From NCBI RefSeq assembly GCF_002277895.1, contig NZ_CP022998.1:3763501-3827500 (forward strand): DNA of 64,000 nucleotides, written 5' to 3'. Source of the stretch: Rhizobium sp. 11515TR. GTDB taxonomy: Bacteria > Pseudomonadota > Alphaproteobacteria > Rhizobiales > Rhizobiaceae. The notes below the pieces were generated by a model. The model ran no database searches. It worked only from the letters and a program-made list of their open reading frames with translations, and was not told where the DNA came from. Positions 61,496-64,000 of the stretch are shown here, one piece after another. Both the position numbers and the translations under genes were made by a program. Numbering within the stretch: the stretch's first letter is position 1; the number at the start of each line of letters is the position of its first letter.

Positions 61496-61843
61496 TCAGA
61501 CCTTCTCTGTCTTTTTGGTCTTGACCTTCGGCTCGACAGGCGCATCCGGCGTCGGTGCCAAAAGCTTTCTCAGCGAGGCGATCTTGTCCTTCACCAGCGG
61601 GCGGAATCGGCTGGCGCGATAGGGCATGTCGGCGGCGCCATAGCCTTCCGGACCGTCATCATTGCCGCGATGGATCTCCTCCAGCTTCACGCCGATGAAG
61701 GTGCCGTCGACATAATGCGTGTATTCGCCGACCCAACGGATGGTGTAGATCGTCCCCTTGCGGATCAGCTGATCGATGCTGACATGCTTGAATTTGTCAT
61801 CGATGCAGACGACCTTCTGGCCCACATGGAAATCGTAGCTCAC
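61496..61843 (-). CDS. Conserved hypothetical protein with Lys/Pro-rich tail
   Basis: A 115-residue protein. The N-terminal half holds beta-type segments (FHVGQKVVCIDDKF, KGTIYTIRWVGEY, YVDGTFIGVKLEEI) like a small barrel or SH3-like fold, and the last 25 residues are Lys/Pro/Thr-rich. I do not recognise the family. The start is a GTG at 61843 because GGAGG lies six bases upstream; the longer frame to 61915 has no ribosome site. It is convergent with ddlA. Confidence 0.65.
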   Translation of the reverse strand: MSYDFHVGQKVVCIDDKFKHVSIDQLIRKGTIYTIRWVGEYTHYVDGTFIGVKLEEIHRGNDDGPEGYGAADMPYRASRFRPLVKDKIASLRKLLAPTPDAPVEPKVKTKKTEKV

Positions 61844-61962
61844 CCTGCCCTCCTTAAAGCGACGAAATATTATGGCCCCTGCCGCTACGGCAGGAACATG
61901 GCCAGATATCGGCAAACCCGGTGCGCTTCACTCTCCAGAGCAAATCATCCGGGAAGTGAAGT

Positions 61963-62841
61963 TCACCTGCCGCTGAGAAAGGCTGCGTCCATTGCCGGTG
62001 GCCGGCCGAACAATTTGCGGTATTCGCGCGTAAACTGCGTCTGGCTGTCATAGCCGACCTCAAATCCGATCTCTCTTGCATTGCCCTCGCGAAGAAGCAG
62101 CCTTCGACGCGCCTCCTGCAGCCGGATGAGTGCCCGATATTGCAATGGCGTCATCAATGTCACGGCCTTGAAATGCCGATGCAGGGATGTGGGGCTCATT
62201 CCCGCTATATCAGCCAGCTTGCCGATGCTCATGGCTTCCGCGAAATGGCCCTTGATCCAGTCGGTGACGCGGCCAATCTGCGCCAGATTCGTTCCGTGCG
62301 TGGCAAGCTGCCGTAGCATCGGCCCGAGCTCGCCGCGCAGCAGTCGGTAGTAAAGTTCAAGCTTGGCAAGCTTTGCCATCATCTCGATATCGTCAGGCGC
62401 ATCCAGGCAGGAGACAAGGCGCAATGCGGCGCTCACAATCTCCGGCGCCTGCTGCGACACCGCAATTCCGGTGTGATCGCGAGGATCCGCCGCGTGGGCA
62501 ACCGGAGCCTCCGCAAGAAGCTTTGCGATTTCCTCCCTCTCCAGTTCGAAGGAGAGCGCCAGGTGCGGGCTGGCAGGATCGGCCTGTTCAATCCGCGCAG
62601 ACACCGGCAGATTGACCGTCGCGATGAAATATTGCGAGGAATCGACACTGAAAACGCGCTCCCCGAGCCGGATCGTCTTCCTTCCCTGCAATACCATGCA
62701 GATCCTCGGGCTGTAGACGGCGTCCGTCGGCAGCGTCGGCTGATCGACCCTATAAAGCGTCAGCCCCTGCACCTCCGTCATCTGCTTCTGAACGACAGCG
62801 TGGCGGCTGATCAGCTCTCGCAGCTGCATCGACGGTTCCAT
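61963..62841 (-). CDS. AraC family transcriptional regulator
   Basis: A 292-residue regulator. The N-terminal AraC_N (cupin) part includes ICMVLQGRKTIRLGERVF and LPVSARIEQADPASP, and the C-terminal double helix-turn-helix has AMSIGKLADIAGMSPTSLHRHF and EIGFEVGYDSQTQFTREYRKLFG. Two in-frame ATGs, 62841 and 62829, compete. It is divergent from an SDR gene with 182 bases between, so it probably activates that gene in response to a small aromatic or aldehyde-like effector, as similar regulators do. The effector is not known. Confidence 0.9.
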   Translation of the reverse strand: MEPSMQLRELISRHAVVQKQMTEVQGLTLYRVDQPTLPTDAVYSPRICMVLQGRKTIRLGERVFSVDSSQYFIATVNLPVSARIEQADPASPHLALSFELEREEIAKLLAEAPVAHAADPRDHTGIAVSQQAPEIVSAALRLVSCLDAPDDIEMMAKLAKLELYYRLLRGELGPMLRQLATHGTNLAQIGRVTDWIKGHFAEAMSIGKLADIAGMSPTSLHRHFKAVTLMTPLQYRALIRLQEARRRLLLREGNAREIGFEVGYDSQTQFTREYRKLFGRPPAMDAAFLSGR

Positions 62842-63023
62842 AAATCCGGCTTTCGATGATGGCGGCATTTCCCGCCCATCATATCGCCAACAGGCAAAAT
62901 TGGAAGGATCGTATGAAACTCTGGTCCTTCTACCCTAACGCTTGGATGCCGGCCGCTCCTAGATTTGCTCAAGGCGACCCTTCGACAGAAGGCCGCCAAA
63001 ACCCGCAAAAGAAGGAGCAGAAC

Positions 63024-63875
63024 ATGAGCGACACACCCATTTGGTTTATCACCGGATCATCTGCAGGCCTGGGTTTTGAGCTTGCAAAATCCGTACTCGA
63101 GCGGGGCTGGCGAGCCGTTCTGACGGCAAGGCAGCCTGAGCAGCTGGAGGCTCTGGTCGCCAAGCACCAAGGGCGCGCCCTGGCGCTCCGCCTCGACGTC
63201 ACCGACATCTCCACGATCCGCACGGCAGTGGCCGATGCCATCACTGCCTTTGGCAGGATCGACGTGCTCGTCAACAATGCCGGCTATGGTTATCTCGCAG
63301 CCATCGAGGAAGGCGACGATGAAGGCATACGCAAACAGTTCGAAACGAATCTGTTCGGTCTCATCAATGTCACCAAGGAAGTATTGCCCGGCATGCGCGC
63401 CCGCAGAAAGGGCCATATCGTCAATATCTCGTCCTTGGGCGGCCTCGTCGCATTCGCCGCGACAGGCTATTATCACGCGACGAAATTTGCCGTGGAAGCG
63501 ATCTCGGAATCTCTCTCATACGAGGTTGCACCACTCGGCTTGAAGGTGACGATCGTCGAGCCCGGGGCGTTTCGCACCAATTGGGCCGGAAGCTCGATGG
63601 TCGAATCTCCGATCCAGATCGAGGACTATGACGACACCGCCGGAAAACGCCGCCAATCCACGAAAGCTTCCTCCGGCAATCAGCCCGGCGATCCCGCACG
63701 TGCCGCAGCCGCCATCATAAAGGCGGTCGAAGCCGAGGTGCCACCGCTTCGATTGCTGCTGGGCGCTCCGGCCCTCGATATCGCCTACAAGCGCCTCGAG
63801 GCGCTGAAAGCGAACTTCGATGCCTGGAAAGATGTTACGCTGAGCGCCGACTTTCCTGATTTCCGGAAGAACTGA
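63024..63875 (+). CDS. Short-chain dehydrogenase (classical SDR)
   Basis: A 283-residue NAD(P)-dependent oxidoreductase. TGSSAGLG at residues 10-17 binds the nucleotide, NNAGYG is the structural motif, and YHATK supplies the catalytic Tyr and Lys. A C-terminal extension (AALAPLRLLLGAPALDIAYKRLEAL-type; seen as LLLGAPALDI) resembles the oxidoreductases linked to AraC_N regulators. GAAGGAG precedes the ATG at 63024; the frame upstream to 62856 crosses the control region. It would be induced by the divergent regulator. Substrate unknown. Confidence 0.9.
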   Translation: MSDTPIWFITGSSAGLGFELAKSVLERGWRAVLTARQPEQLEALVAKHQGRALALRLDVTDISTIRTAVADAITAFGRIDVLVNNAGYGYLAAIEEGDDEGIRKQFETNLFGLINVTKEVLPGMRARRKGHIVNISSLGGLVAFAATGYYHATKFAVEAISESLSYEVAPLGLKVTIVEPGAFRTNWAGSSMVESPIQIEDYDDTAGKRRQSTKASSGNQPGDPARAAAAIIKAVEAEVPPLRLLLGAPALDIAYKRLEALKANFDAWKDVTLSADFPDFRKN

Positions 63876-63878
63876 TTT

Positions 63879-63938
63879 CCTCGCAGGCGCGAGCATCGGG
63901 CACCGTCGTTGACGGCACCCGATTACGCGCCTGCGAGG
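63879..63938 (+). terminator. Long imperfect hairpin after the SDR gene
   Basis: CCTCGCAGGCGCG (63879-63891) and CGCGCCTGCGAGG (63926-63938) pair perfectly, and the inner part pairs almost completely as well, giving a 60-base hairpin right after the stop. No T run follows, so termination may be Rho-dependent or the structure may be a repeat. Nothing else is seen up to the window end. Confidence 0.55.
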
Positions 63939-64000
63939 CCACGACGAAAGTCACAGTACCCATCCAATGAAACGTTTGGGCAACCGCATATGGAGCGCAA

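Overview
The window reads as the chromosome of a Rhizobiaceae alphaproteobacterium, most like Rhizobium. It is GC-rich, carries the rhizobial order murA / DUF2948 / hisD / UPF0262 / low-Mr phosphatase / infA / maf / yacG / tRNA-Phe, a sorbitol-mannitol (smo/mtlK-type) operon, a prkA-DUF444-spoVR cluster, and RIME-like and other palindromic intergenic repeats. All assignments come from reading the sequence and family knowledge; no database search was run.

Layout. 1-6.1 kb: end of a DEDDh exonuclease gene, then a five-gene polyamine operon (binding protein, ATPase, two permeases, aldehyde dehydrogenase) in the order of E. coli ydcSTUV-patD. 6.5-7.4 kb: small membrane proteins. 7.5-20.8 kb: two divergent gene sets around an IclR-type regulator. 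They combine sugar-acid enzymes (mutarotase, Gfo/Idh oxidoreductase, lactonase-like amidohydrolase, enolase-superfamily dehydratase, DHRS6-like SDR) and a sugar ABC importer with two MaoC hydratase-like proteins, a class III CoA-transferase and a solute-binding-type protein without a signal peptide. I know no textbook pathway with this gene set, and it is one of the two most interesting loci here.

20.9-27.8 kb: transaldolase, a SorC-type regulator, an AraC-methyltransferase DNA repair protein, endonuclease III, membrane proteins and an RpiR-type regulator. 27.8-37.6 kb: a nine-gene polyol operon (FucU-like mutarotase, SorC regulator, ABC importer, mannitol dehydrogenase, HAD phosphatase, FGGY pentulose kinase). 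Its dehydrogenase gene is split by a one-base deficit in a G run. 37.9-45.1 kb: a two-component system, a ROK kinase overlapping cutC, two hypothetical membrane proteins and an MFS exporter. 45.1-49.9 kb: spoVR, DUF444 and prkA, the conserved stress-associated trio.

50.2-56.7 kb: conserved housekeeping genes. 56.9-59.3 kb: tRNA-Thr(GGT), an AT-richer two-gene insert (a two-helix membrane protein and a soluble helical protein, both unrecognised), and then a decayed tRNA-Thr-like copy whose anticodon reads GGC. This looks like an integrated islet and is the second candidate for an undescribed system. 59.4-64 kb: an alpha/beta-hydrolase-like protein, a DdlA-type ligase, a small conserved protein, and an AraC regulator divergent from an SDR.

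Three copies of a roughly 190-bp element with long terminal inverted repeats (6.2, 11.1 and 23.4 kb) and two RIME-like elements (1.7 and 54.8 kb) sit between genes. Hairpins follow both sugar-binding-protein genes, and inverted repeats flank several regulator genes.
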